Assembly (NCBI GenBank): GCA_964058845.1
Contig: CAXKVR010000419.1
Coordinates: 1-38,120 of the forward strand
Direction of reading: 5' to 3'
Length of the DNA: 38,120 nucleotides
From: Carex sylvatica
Lineage: Eukaryota > Streptophyta > Magnoliopsida > Poales > Cyperaceae
Below the pieces are notes generated by a model. That model was not told the origin of the DNA and did not search any database. It saw only the letters and a list, made by a program, of their open reading frames with translations. Shown here in pieces: positions 21,355 through 32,270 of the stretch (its first letter is position 1; every line of letters begins with the position of its first letter). A program made the position numbers and the translations under genes.

Positions 21355-22540
21355 ATTATAAATTATTAATTCTAATAAAGGCCATAATGCTCAAAAAATA
21401 TTTGATGATTTTTCCTTATTGTCACAACGCATCTGAATTTCACAACCAAGTAAGTTCCCAGGTAAATCAGGGATCACTAGGATTCGCTTCAAATTCTGAC
21501 TTGCCTAGATAGAACTTGCCTTGACATTGTTACGTTCATAGTGTTGCAACTTGTCTTAATAAATCACCATATATTTTATGAGTCTTAATATCATCATAAA
21601 ACCAAAATATCAGTTTCCATTAAGCGGCTACCTTTGGGTAACGGATCAATTTCTTATGATATTTTGACGCAATAATAAAGTACTGATAACCTAGAACATA
21701 CCGAACAACATGCCTTCCTTTGGGCCGACAATATTGACATATGTGTAAAATTTTTGATCATCACTGTACTTTATTATCACTCACTTGCACAAATAATTTT
21801 TGTAACCATTACCTTCCTTTGGGCCGATAATGATTACATCCATTAATTGCACCTTAACTTTCTTCATAAAATGCATTTGAATTAACCTCATCAAAAGAGG
21901 TACCTTTGGGTACAATTAGGAATCAGTTAATTCAAATCCAAATTACATATCCCTTTGCCTTTAAAAGAACGATAATTTATACTCTAATTATATAATCTAA
22001 ATGTGCAATCAAACTAACGCAAAAGAAAATTTTAATTGCTTCACAATAATTTGTAATTTCCAAAATTTGGTTTTACCCTAATCAAATTATTGCATATTCT
22101 GTTGTGGTCTAAAAAAAATAGCAGCGGAATACTTAAAAAAAAAAAAAAATTGTTTAACAAAATCACTTTACTATGTTATAATCAAAATAGAAATTTCAAC
22201 AGAATTTGATCCGAATATAATTCCAAAACTTTGATAATAAGCATTGAGCATATAATCCAGCCGAATCAATAAATTCAGAATATGCATATATAGTACTCAA
22301 CAAATCAGAATATCCAGCCGAATCAAATAAATCAATAAATCCATAATTATTGCATATTCTAATTTAGTAATAAAATTACCCAAATGATTGATTATAACAT
22401 AGTAAAGTATTTTTTTTTTTTTATTGCTCGGATAGCATAGTAATAAAAATAAATAATTTCAAAGCAATTGAAAAATCAACAATCAATTGTTTATTCTTTA
22501 GATCAATTCTAAACAAACAATCCAAATTGGCATAGGAGTG
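21355..22540 (-). mobile_element. Untranslated leader of the copia element
   Basis: About 1.2 kb between the PBS and gag. On minus it contains four CCCAAAGG words (near 21630, 21720, 21815 and 21905), variously within TACCCAAAGGTA or TCGGCCCAAAGGAAGG, a recurrent feature of plant copia leaders. A perfect 21-bp inverted repeat lies at 22165-22185 / 22388-22408, and a small repeat ATCCAGCCGAATCAA occurs twice near 22255-22325. No host gene. Confidence 0.6.
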
Positions 22541-22552
22541 GCTCTGATACCA
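22541..22552 (-). other. Primer binding site (initiator Met tRNA) of the copia element
   Basis: The minus strand reads TGGTATCAGAGC, the usual plant tRNA-iMet complement, two bases inside the LTR end. Confidence 0.9.
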
Positions 22553-22554
22553 CT

Positions 22555-23190
22555 TGTTGGAACTTTATTGTTACACTAAAACAATTCAACCACATAAACA
22601 GTTCAATTCAATATGCCACTATTGATCTACCTATGCCAAAATGGCCATCATGCAAAATTCATCAATTCTTAGGGAGCAGACGCAATACCTGATTCCATTA
22701 GTGTGTTTGCGTTAAGCTTCTCTCAAAAGCGGTTGATGAACTTGTGTGAGACAGCGGCAAGAAAACCTTCGTACAGATGTAGAGGTTGAAGCGTCAACGG
22801 CCTCCTTAGTGATAAGATGAAGCCTTCCAAAGCTACAAGACTGCCTTTGTGAGATCGTGTTCACAATTCCTTAATGATCTCACCTCTCTATTCTTTAATG
22901 GGGAGAAGTAGAGAAGGCTACATAATTGACTAGATGACGGCTAGAGAATTCTGCAACTTTTCGTATGTCTTTGTGCTTTGGGGACCAACCTATTTATAGA
23001 GATGAGGAGTAGGCATATTGCCAAACCCTAACCCTAAACCGATTTTCTGGCCACATGCCAACTTTAAAAAAACGTGCATCAAAAAACGTGCCACTGCATC
23101 AAAATCCATGCAGCAGCTAGAGAATCGGTTTTTCTTAATTGCAAATTTCAGAATCAGTCCATCAATGATTTGATCTTTGCCTAAATTGTT
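22555..23190 (-). mobile_element. 5' LTR of the truncated copia element
   Basis: On minus the LTR ends CCAACA at 22555, directly before the PBS. A TATA box (CTATAAATAGG) lies near 22992-23002. The outer end is uncertain; TGTAGAACAA near 23190 or TGTTTACTG near 23282 are candidates. The matching 3' LTR is missing. Confidence 0.65.
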
Positions 23191-23253
23191 CTACACATTT
23201 GTGGACCATATCCTAATGAATATATTGATTGTCTATTTCCTTATTTGATTACT

Positions 23254-23910
23254 TTAATTGACAACCATATATGACAGTAAACAATGCATAATTAGATTAC
23301 ATATATGCTCAATGTTGACATTAAATCCAACGAGGTTGGTAATAAATCCAACAACAATTTCATCAAACATCCCCAAAGCACTCTCTGTGTCACCCTGGCT
23401 GCAATAACCATGAATAAGAATGTTGTACGTATGCAAATTAAGAACAAGTCCACAAACAGGCATTTCTTCAAACACCTTCCGACATCCCCATTTTGCAAAG
23501 GCTGTCAATTAGAATCTCACCCTCATTGCAAAATGCAAGGATAATAGTGTTGTAAGTAACAACATCAAGCTTAGAGCTACCCTTGTCTCTTGGCATCTGA
23601 CAGCAAAGCTCATGTCCATGTCTCGTGTTACCAGTTCTGCAAAGACCATCTATAAGTGTGTTGTAAATGATCAAATCAGGAGCACCGAGCACATCCCATA
23701 AGAGGCATTTTAACAAACACGTTAGCTGCAACCTGAATTTTCTTCCCTGCACAAAGCCCCTTGATAAGGGAGCCAAAGATGAGAGTGCTAGTTCAATGAC
23801 TGGCCAAGCACACAGAATCCGAGATCTACTCGACCCATCCGGCAAAAGCAATTGACCACCACACTAAAAGTGAGGATGTCAGGATAGACACCTTGTTTTG
23901 AAGGGCCGTT
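23254..23910 (-). pseudogene. PPR protein gene fragment 1 (decayed)
   Basis: Minus-strand frames at 23468-23851 and 23254-23508 give typical P-type pentatricopeptide wording: APDLIIYNTLIDGLCRTG, LDVVTYNTIILAFCNEG and NLHTYNILIHGYCSQGDTES. The frame shifts between them and both ends are lost: the N-terminal part seen in fragment 2 is cut off at ~23910. Intact P-type PPR proteins of this style are organellar RNA-binding proteins of 500+ residues. This is paralogous to 26480-27494 and in the same orientation. Confidence 0.75.
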
Positions 23911-24440
23911 TCATTTTTTTTTACACTGCATTTGCAGCCTATGTGCAATAACAACTTTTTAAAGAATGAGCAGTGACATGGTTTTTTCTATATAGAAAAA
24001 GCAATAATAAAATAAGTAAGAGTTGTGCAAAATATCTAAATCTGTCTTATGTTTTGATAGCGGAAAAAATTATGAATGTAATCACAAAAATAATCAGAAT
24101 TGCGCTAATAGCTTTACATTAATAAAGCATTCATTAGCATTTTACATCCAATACATATACAAAAGCATTTATTAGCATTTTACATCCAATACATATACAA
24201 AGTTGAAATGTTCCATAGATTTTTTTTTTCTCCAATAATATAAGAAAGATCAAAATCAATATGCTTATTTGAAAACACGTCAATTTTCAACTACACCCAT
24301 TTGGTTTTGTACTTTAATGTCAATTTTTTAGAATCTTCTAAAAAAATATAGAATTGCTAAATCACGCTATATACATATGACATATCCAATTTTTTTTTTT
24401 TCTATGTCATGCAATTACATTAATTATGTTGGGCAATTAC
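23911..24440. repeat. AT-rich stretch with tandem duplications
   Basis: Contains a 38-bp unit twice in tandem (24126-24163 and 24164-24201, one difference) and a ~21-bp unit CAATTACATTAATTATGTTG twice near 24411-24453, ending where the copia remnant begins. No gene. Confidence 0.7.
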
Positions 24441-24447
24441 ATTAATT

Positions 24448-25213
24448 ATGTTGGGGTGCAGACTTACAGTTTCTCCAATTGATGTGAATGCTAAGATACG
24501 TGCAGATGCAGGAGAACATATTGATCGTGAGAGATACCAGATACTAGTAGGCAGATTGATTTATTTGAGTCACACTCGTCCCGACATATCATTTGCAGTG
24601 AGCGTGGTGAGCCGCTACATGCATGACTCTAGGAAGGACTATATAGATGCAGTGTATCACATTCTGAGGTACCTGAAGAGTGCACCAGGGAAGGGCTTGA
24701 TTTTCAGGTAGAATTGACACATGAACATTGAGGGCTATTGTGACTCTGACTGTGCCAGTTGCCAAGATGATAGGAGGTCCACATCTGGCTACTACATGTT
24801 TGTAGAGGGCAACTTGGTCTCCTGAAAGAGTAAGAAGCAGCCGATTATTTCGAGATTGACGATAGAAACTGAGTACAGGGCTATGGCATTAGTAGTTGCT
24901 GAGATGCTGTGGCTGAAGAGGTTATTGGAAGAGCTCAAGGTGAATCAAAAAGCTCAAATGAAGTTGTGGTGCAATAGCAAGTCAGCGATCAGCATTGCCA
25001 ACAATCTTGTACAACATGACAGAACCAAACATGTGGAGATCGATAGGTTCTTCATAAAATAAAAACTGAAAAATGGGCTATTGGAGCTGAGTCATGTAAC
25101 TACTGGAGATTAAGTAGCTGGCTGCCTCATCAAAGGACTTAACTCAATGGATTTAGTTATATTATGTGACAAGATGGGTTTGATGAATATCTTTTACTCA
25201 TCTTGAGAAGGAG
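24448..25213 (+). pseudogene. Ty1/copia RNase H remnant (3' end of pol)
   Basis: One reading frame broken by at least four stops (near 24709, 24715, 24823 and 25060). It reads LVGRLIYLSHTRPDISFAVS, YMHDSRKDYIDAVYHILRYL, GYCDSDCASCQDDRRSTSGY, ETEYRAMA and NNLVQHDRTKHVEIDRFFIK, the conserved C-terminal end of copia pol. The sequence upstream is lost at ~24440. After the last codons comes a purine-rich tract and the start of an LTR. It is in the opposite orientation to the gag remnant at 20064-21354, so it comes from a different insertion. Confidence 0.85.
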
Positions 25214-25320
25214 TGTTGAGATTTATATATGTTTATTGTATTAATAGAAACTATAGGATTATATTGGTAAGAAAGAAATTATAGAGAATCGTAATGTTAC
25301 AAATATAATTTGTAACGCCT
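25202..25320 (+). mobile_element. PPT and start of 3' LTR of the copia remnant
   Basis: TTGAGAAGGAG is followed by TGTTGAGATTTATATATG at 25214, a common start for plant copia 3' LTRs. The LTR cannot be followed far; its end is unclear. Confidence 0.5.
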
Positions 25321-25870
25321 AGACTCAAAAATAACAAAGAAATCAAAGATATTTACTAAATATTTTCAATTTTATATTCACCAACACGCAAAGACAATAT
25401 TAGTACTGCCGACATAGTTTTACCCACAATTAAAATTTACATTGAAGGATACACACATGAAAATAATTAAAATTATTAGTTGTTGAGAACATTTTGTGGT
25501 TGACAAATAACAAAGGGGCACAGTTGGATAAATGAAGAACAGTTCTTCATCGGCTTGCGACCTCATCCATATGGAATGAGACACAAAAAACTATATCAGA
25601 ATGTTACGGACAAAATTCAATTATCGCTATTTTCTCGATTCAAAGACAAATCCCAGCAACAAGATTATCCCTAATTCCCTATATAATTAAATGTCAACAA
25701 GATTATTAATGCTATATATTAGATAGCTAAATGTTCATGAACTGTACAGATGAAGTCCAATCTTACATTAGAGAATTAAACCATTGAACTAAAACATAAT
25801 TGTTAAATATAAAAAATGTTTTCTTCAATCTTCATTATTGCACTTGCTAAAGGGAAAATCCATGCAAATA
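25321..25870. other. Intergenic, possibly remaining LTR sequence
   Basis: AT-rich, no gene and no defined repeat ends. Confidence 0.4.
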
Positions 25871-25876
25871 TAAAAA

Positions 25877-26439
25877 TTTCTGAAACTAATGGAATTAAAA
25901 AGACTGATGAGTACACGACATCACTTGGTTACGATCAGTTTGGCACGGGCATGACCTTCCTTTATTCGATATTGCTCTCCCATGCCCAACTGATCCATAA
26001 GGACCCAAATGATGGTGAGAAGCTCTCCTCCCTCCCTTAATTGCTTTGCAAGGAACTAATTGTTACATTTGCTGGCGACATAGCACAACATTTTCGACCT
26101 ACGCAATGCAGATTAACCTCCACATTTGCTTCTAATCTTATTCACGGTCCTCTATAGTAGTGAATTGTTTCTAAATATCAGGATAGAAACCTTGGTCTCG
26201 AAGAACCATGAACAAAATTCGAAGCAAATGTAGAGTTTAATAAGTGTTGTGCTATGTCGCCAGCAAATGCAACGATCAGTTTCATGCAAAGCAATTAAGT
26301 CAGGGAGGAGAACTTCTCACCATCATTTGGTTCCTGGAGAGCAATACCGAATTGAGGAAGGTCATGCCTGTGCTAAGTCAATCCTAATCGAGTGGTGTTG
26401 TGTACTCATAAGTATTTTTAATTCCATTAGTTTCATCAG
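25877..26439. repeat. ~560-bp imperfect palindrome
   Basis: The left arm (~25877-26152) is matched by the reverse complement of the right arm (~26195-26439). Shared phrases: CTGAAACTAATGGAATTAAA, GGCATGACCTTCCT, AAATGATGGTGAGAAG, TTTGCTGGCGACATAGCACA and ACATTTGCTTC. The two outer words at 25881-25890 and 26426-26435 set the centre at ~26158. The arms carry several indels. The right arm on minus also reads VLRDQGFYPDI, PPR-like, and its inner edge (ATATCAGGATAGAAACCTTG) resembles the 23874 end of PPR fragment 1. I do not treat the short open frames in it as genes. Confidence 0.75.
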
Positions 26440-26479
26440 ATAATCTGATTCATTTCATCCACATTCTAGCAATTTAGGA

Positions 26480-27494
26480 GTATGTCAAAGTAACTTCATC
26501 CAACTTAAGACCTTGCATAATCATCTTCTGCACCAAATTGACAGCTTCATTGATTCTGCCACTGTCGATATCACCAAGCCCACAAAATCCAGAGCAACAC
26601 CTTTCATCACCATTTCACCAAATATCATCAAAGCACCATCTGTGTCACCCGGGCTGTAGTGACCATGAATAAGAATGTTCTACATGTGCAAATTGGGAAC
26701 AAGTCCACAACTAGGCATTTGTTCAAACATCTTCTGTGCTGATATGAAATTCCCTACTTTTCAAAGGCTTCAATAAGAATGGTACAAGTGACGACATTAG
26801 GCCTCACTTCTTCAGCAACTATTTCTTCGAATATCTTTACAGCCATGCTAATCTCACCCTCTGTGCAAAATCATGGATAATACAGTGTTGTTACATACAG
26901 CAAAGCTCATGCCCATATTTTAATACCTAAGTCCTCTGTACAATTTCTCTTGCCCATACACCAGTCACGCTCTGTACAATTTCTGTTGCCATCTGACAGC
27001 AAAGCTCATGCCCATATCTTGTGTAACCAGTTCTGCAAACACCATCTCTAAGTGTGCTGTAGAAGATCAAATCAGGAACACATCCCATTAGAGACATTTT
27101 TGCAAACACCTTAGCTGCATCCTGAATTTGCTGCCCTGCAAAGAGCAACGATGACGGAGCCAAACATGTGAGCGTCAGCACCACATCCTTTTTCCAATGA
27201 CTGGCCAAGCACGCAGAAACCGAGATCTACCCGACCCATGCGGCATAAGCAATTACGGACCACCCCAAGTGTCAGGATGTCAAGACAGACACTTCGGTCC
27301 TGAAGTTGGCGGAGGCGATCAAAGAAAGAGATAACAGTGGAATAGCGGTGGGGATGCTTGGTTTCAGTAATAGCTGTGAGAAGGCTGTTGATGGGTTTGA
27401 TGGACGACTGGTGATTCTCAGACGAGAAGAGGCGATCGAAGAGGGTCACCGCCTCGTCCAGTCGTAGGCTACCAGATCGGCATCTCTCTATCAC
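26480..27494 (-). pseudogene. PPR protein gene fragment 2 (decayed, with N-terminus)
   Basis: Begins at an ATG (27494): MIERCRSGSLRLDEAVTLFD and LRQLQDRSVCLDILTLGVVR, the usual start of a P-type PPR protein. The frame shifts near 27135 into AAKVFAKMSLMGCVPDLIFY and CRTGYTRYGHELCCQM. Further down to ~26480 it reads as degraded PPR repeats. An internal duplication (ACAGCAAAGCTCATGCCCAT near 26898 and 26997; CTCTGTACAATTTCT near 26932 and 26971) adds damage. Fragment 1 covers the same part of the gene at clearly lower than full identity. Not expected to make a working protein. Confidence 0.75.
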
Positions 27495-27785
27495 AAATTT
27501 CTCGAGCTTGCTATATAGCGCAAGCTCTGGTCAACATCGTTTTTATGAACTCTCAAGTGGCAATCCCAGATCCAAAATACTTGGATACTGGATGGTCACT
27601 GCCACCATTGAAGAAGATCCGTGGAGAGGTGACTGGTGGCTAATTTATTACTGGACAAGTTTTTTTATTTTTGTGTGTGTGTGTAATAATAGTTGCTATT
27701 GCTTTTTTTCAAAGGATCGGCCCAATTAAAAAGCAGCCCATTTGCTTTCGAATTTGGTCCGATTGCAAAAACAATTTGTTTTTGA
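27495..27785. other. Upstream flank of PPR fragment 2
   Basis: Mixed sequence with a (TG)n run at ~27671-27683; no gene. Confidence 0.4.
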
Positions 27786-27790
27786 TAATA

Positions 27791-27925
27791 AAAAAAAGGA
27801 GAACGCGGGGCTCGAATCCACGATCGCCTGATTAGATGTCAAACGCCTCGCCCTTATTTTCATGTAAAGGTCCTCTGAAATATTTAAATTAATATCAAGT
27901 CCTGTGCAGAAATTGAACCAGTGGG
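27791..27925 (-). mobile_element. tRNA-like / SINE fragment
   Basis: On minus GCGTTTGACATCTAATCAGG is followed by GATCGTGGATTCGAGCCCCGC, which looks like the anticodon arm and T-arm half of a tRNA with a B-box (GGATTCGAGCC), then a T-run. The 5' half of a tRNA is not present in normal form, so this is not a working tRNA. A tRNA-derived SINE ending in poly-T is the likelier reading. Confidence 0.4.
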
Positions 27926-28081
27926 TCGCCAAAAAAATCCTATTAAATCATCTAAATTTTGGAACTAACAAATTCTATTACCTTACTCCCTAGTTCTTGC
28001 TCCATTATTTCTCTGATGCTCTCTCGTTTTCTTACAAACCATTTCTCCTTCCCTCTCTCTCTCTCTCTTCTCTCTCTACCT

Positions 28082-28086
28082 TGATA
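28082..28086. other. Target-site duplication, left copy (TGATA)
   Basis: TGATA directly before the left LTR, repeated exactly at 33841-33845 after the right LTR. Confidence 0.9.
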
Positions 28087-28608
28087 TGTAATGACCCTCA
28101 ATCCAGATAGACACAAGGAATTGCGAATTCAACTGATAAAACTAATAATTTTGATTGAACTGGTAAAGAGTACAGTAGAAGAACAAGAAAGTAAAGACTA
28201 GAAAAAATTGTAAAGATCAAACAATGGATTTCATAATACTAATCCTAGACTAAGTTTGTTTATATATGCAACGCTTCCTGAGCTGGAACCAATCAGATCC
28301 ATTAGTTGGATTGCTTGATTGAATCTCCGCTTGCCATATCAGCTCTTACATGGACTACATCATCTTCTGACACACTGGGTCCGCTACGCAGTGAGCGTAT
28401 AATTGTTTAAACGCTTCAGTCGTTTCAACAGTTGACTTCCCTTTCTTACAACCCGATCCCATTGTAAGTGCTTCAACTGACATAATCTCGCTGACCGTTA
28501 CCACCTCCGCTATGCCCGAACTGCCCTGATCTCCTCCCTCTCCTTCATTCCGTTTGACTAAGTCAAAATTAGCTTGAATCCAGCCCAATTCTGCCTCCGA
28601 TTGTAACA
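28087..28608 (-). mobile_element. 3' LTR of the Ty3/gypsy element
   Basis: 522 bp, starting TGTAATGACCC and ending GTAACA in plus orientation. It aligns along its whole length with 33311-33840 with roughly 20-25 substitutions and a small indel by eye. Short open frames within it are not genes. Confidence 0.93.
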
Positions 28609-28619
28609 TTCCCCTCTCC
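28609..28619 (-). other. Polypurine tract of the gypsy element
   Basis: The minus strand reads GGAGAGGGGAA immediately before the 3' LTR; it primes plus-strand DNA synthesis in this class. Confidence 0.75.
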
Positions 28620-28851
28620 TTCAGAGCATTCTCGACCTCGAGGATAAAATATGAAAATTGTTAAGCAATAGACTGATAGCTTTCCCATGTTGCGTCTTTC
28701 ATTTCTTGATTACACCACTGGATTAGAATTTGAACCTCCGCTGCAAACCATCCTTTGTGCTAACATTGCTATTGGAAATGGCTGCATACTTCCATCAGGT
28801 CCAATTACTGGAAGGCTACGGGTAGTTGCTTGAGTACTCCCAATTCGTTTC

Positions 28852-30051
28852 TTAAGCTGAGAGACATGAAATACTGGGTGAATCGCTGAACCTTATGGTA
28901 GGTTTAATCGATAAGCATTGTCGACCATAGAATCTGGGACTGAGTTTCAGATTCCTTAATCCTGCCACTGTTATTTGTCGGTAAGGCTGTAATTTCAGAT
29001 AAACCCAATCACCAAGGTCGAATTTCCTCTCGCTGCGATGCGCATCAGCATACTGTTTCATGCGATTTTTTGCCATGGCTAAATTAGACTTCAATTGTTG
29101 CAATATTGCCCTTCGGTCTCTCAATAGCGTATTCACTGCCTCAACCTGACTTCTAGGAACTCTGCTCAAACCCAATTGGGGTGGGGTGTAGCCAAACAGT
29201 GCCTCAAATGGCGTCATCTGTATCGCACTATGGTAGGTAGTATTGTACCACCATTCCGCAAGGGTCAAGTATCTAGCCCATTGTTTATGCTTGTCAAATG
29301 TCATACAACGCAGATAATTCTCTAAGCATTGATTGACACGTTCCGTCTGACCATCCGTTTGGGGGTGATAGGCTATACTGAGATTGAGCTTAACTCCCAT
29401 TCTTTTCATTAGTTCTCGCCAGAATTTGCTTGTGAATATCGGATCTCGATCAGAAACAATGTCTTGGGGCATGCCATGATGCTTATATACATAATCCAAG
29501 TAAGCTTGTGCTACATCAGCTGCTCTATAAGGGTTTGATAAGGGAATGAAGTGAGCGTATTTTGTGAAACGATCTACCACAACCATTATCACATCTTTGC
29601 GTTTTGATTTTTGTAAACCAGTGATAAAATCAAGTCCAACACTTAGCCAAGCATCTTTTGGTGTGGGAAAGGGTTGTAGAAGGCCTGGAGGGTGTATGTG
29701 TTCAGATTTATTCATCTGGCACACATCACATTCTTTAATGAACTGATGCACGTCTTTCTTCATTCCTGGCCAATAGAATGACTTCTTGATTCTTTGATAG
29801 GTGGCTGTAATTCCCGAATGACCACCCAGGTTTGAAGCATGAAATTCTCTCAAAATTGTGTGTCTCCATTCACCAGCACCTCCTACACAGATCCTACCTT
29901 TGTACCTAAGCAGTTGCAAATACTGGCTGTAGGGGTTGTCATTGGTGCTTCCTTGTTGCAAGTCCACCTTTTCTTTGATGCCTTCAATCCACTTGTCCTC
30001 CAAATAACTTGCTTGAATGTCAGTAACCCACTGAGGCCGAATCTCACTCAA
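28852..30051 (-). CDS. Gypsy integrase (399 codons still open)
   Basis: The N-terminal zinc-binding part reads HASNLGGHSG ... CDVC (HHCC). The catalytic core shows GLDFITGL, VSDRDPIFTS and TDGQTERVNQCLE, giving the D, D and E residues. KLSPRFYG follows, then the frame ends slightly short of the usual C-terminus. It inserts the cDNA copy into host DNA. It sits inside a pol gene broken upstream, so the open frame is probably a relic that has not yet been hit. Confidence 0.85.
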   Translation of the reverse strand: MSEIRPQWVTDIQASYLEDKWIEGIKEKVDLQQGSTNDNPYSQYLQLLRYKGRICVGGAGEWRHTILREFHASNLGGHSGITATYQRIKKSFYWPGMKKDVHQFIKECDVCQMNKSEHIHPPGLLQPFPTPKDAWLSVGLDFITGLQKSKRKDVIMVVVDRFTKYAHFIPLSNPYRAADVAQAYLDYVYKHHGMPQDIVSDRDPIFTSKFWRELMKRMGVKLNLSIAYHPQTDGQTERVNQCLENYLRCMTFDKHKQWARYLTLAEWWYNTTYHSAIQMTPFEALFGYTPPQLGLSRVPRSQVEAVNTLLRDRRAILQQLKSNLAMAKNRMKQYADAHRSERKFDLGDWVYLKLQPYRQITVAGLRNLKLSPRFYGRQCLSIKPTIRFSDSPSISCLSA

Positions 30052-30352
30052 AAACTGTAATCCTGCACAAGGAAAAGAATTTTCATTTTGCCCTTCTTGT
30101 CTAGAGAGGGCATCAGCAACAAGATTTTCATTCCCTTTTTCATATTCAATGGTATAATCTAGCCCAAGTAACTTAGCCCCTTATGTTGGCTTGCAGTGTT
30201 GATTTTATGCTCTAATAAATATTTAAGGCTGATCAGTTCTGATAATGAACTTGCTTCCCATTATATAGTGTCTCCATTTAGTGATAGCTGTTAGAAGTGC
30301 TAGAAATTCTTTTTCATACGTTGAGAGTAGCTGATTCTTTGGACCTAGTTTC

Positions 30353-31691
30353 TTACTCAAGAAGGCAATAGGTTTCTTGTTTTGAATTAAGACTATCACC
30401 TATACCAAGATTACTAGCATCAGTTTCTACTACAAAGGTTTGACTAAAATCAGGTAAAGCAAGCACTGGAGCTTGTGTCATGGCCAATTTTAGTGTGTCA
30501 AATGCCTCTTGTGCTTCTTTTGTCCACTGCAAGGCATTCTTTTTCAACAACTCAGTTAGTGGTTTAGCAATGGTACCATAATTCTTAACAAATTTTCAAT
30601 AATATCCGATTAAGCCTAAAAACCCTCTTAATGCTTTAACATTGCTTGGTATTGCCCAGTTGGACATGGCTTCTATTTTTCTTGGATCTGTTGCTACACC
30701 ATTCTTTGAGATTATATGGCCTAAGTACTCCAATTGCTCCATTGCTATATCACATTTACTCCTCTTTTAAAAACAGTTAGTTTTGCCTCAATACTTCAAA
30801 AGCCAATTTAACATGCTCAACATGCAACTCAAGATTAGTGCTATAAATCAGAATGTCATCAAAGAATACTAAAATAAATTTTCTTAAATAAGGCTTGAAA
30901 ATTGTGTTCATGAGTGCTTAGAAAGAAGCTGGTGCATTAGTTAAACCAAAAGGCATTACTCTAAATTCATAAAGACCCTCATGTGTATGGAATGTTATTT
31001 TATAAATATCCTCCTCATGCATCCTAATTTGATGGTATCTTCACCTTAAATCCAATTTGGTAAATACCCTAGCATGTTTTAGTTCATCAAGGAGGTCATC
31101 AATAATTGGTATTGGATATTTGTTCTCAATGGTATTTTCATTCAATTTTCTATAATCTACACACATCTTCCAAGAATTATCCTTCTTTTTGACTAAAAGG
31201 ATGGGTGAAGAGTAAGGGCTACATGATGGTTGGATGAAGCAGTTCTTAAGCAATTCCTCAATTATTTTATCTATTTCAAGTTTCTGAAAATGAGAGAATC
31301 TATAGGGCCTAAGATTAATTGGTTTAGAATCTGGTTTAAGAGGAATTCTATGGTCTATATCTCTTTTTGGAGGTAGTACAGTAGGTTCTACAAACAGATC
31401 AGCATACTCAGTCATTACTGGTATAAATGAGGGGTGTACTTCCCTTTCTACCTTTTCTTCCATGTTGAAAATCTGTGCCAGCAATACTTCTCCCTCCTCT
31501 TGCTTTAACTTCAAGTGTCCCTTCTCTTGTTCAGTGAGGGTGAGTAATCTCAATTTAGATTCCACATCCTCATCTTCTAGCTTGATGAATTTCCCGTCCT
31601 TCTTTAGTTTCATAGAGCCCTTATTCCAATCAACTAGATTAGGACCCAATTTTGTTAACCAATTCATGCCTAGGAGAATATCATGTCCCTA
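30353..31691 (-). pseudogene. Gypsy reverse transcriptase / RNase H region, broken
   Basis: 31041-31667 holds the RT N-terminal part ([48 protein letters not shown]). Stops follow at 31041-31043, near 30919 and near 30775, but the frame continues through [12 protein letters not shown] and the catalytic [10 protein letters not shown] (~30850-30880). An in-frame stop at 31689-31691 separates RT from protease. 30353-30550 is the start of RNase H ([13 protein letters not shown]), after which the frame is lost again. Confidence 0.85.
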
Positions 31692-32270
31692 TACATCTAA
31701 TACCCTCAAATCTGCACTAAACTCATAATTTTGTAAATAGAACTTGAGTTTTTTGCATATTGCACTAGTTTGCATCTTATTGCCATTTGCAACTCTTACT
31801 GTTAAGGGATTTGATTTGGTTAGTTCTAGATTCAGATTATGCACTAAATTAGGGTGAATGAATGAGTGAGTGCTGCCACTGTCCATTAGTGCACAAATGG
31901 GTATGGTACCAATTTTGCTTTTAAATGTCATTGAAGAATTGTATTCCCCATTGCACAAATTAACTACTGCTTGTTCTCCTTCCTCAAATTCAATAAAGTC
32001 ATCAAATTCTCCCTTTGGACTATCATTTACTAGTTCCAGGTGATTTGGTTCAATGTTATCTCTTTCCTCAGCTTCTATGGCATTTAAAGATTTAATTTGA
32101 TATTTATGCCCTTGGTGCCATTTTTTCCCACACTTAAAGCATAGCCCTAGCAATCTTTTCTGGTCTAAACTCAGGGTGTTAGATGGTTTATTCATGATTC
32201 TAGGTACTTCAGGTTTGGCATTTAATCTTGGTATTACTGGTCCCTTTTCTCTCCCTTTATTATCAGACAA
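31689..32270 (-). pseudogene. Gypsy gag C-terminus and protease
   Basis: Contains a degenerate zinc knuckle (CFKCGKKWHQGHKY: the last cysteine is a tyrosine) and the aspartic protease active site ALMDSGSTHSFI. It lies in a different frame from the upstream gag with a 37-bp overlap near 32234-32270, a frameshift. Confidence 0.8.

Noticed and set aside
24126..24201. CRISPR-like array
   Set aside because: Only two adjoining 38-bp copies without spacers; a plain tandem duplication in plant DNA.
25816..26040. A 74-residue frame as a small gene
   Set aside because: It lies in one arm of the palindrome, shows no domain, and the other arm does not keep the frame.
27791..27860. Functional tRNA gene on minus
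   Set aside because: T-arm and anticodon-arm-like parts are present but no proper 5' half or acceptor pairing; read as SINE-like instead.
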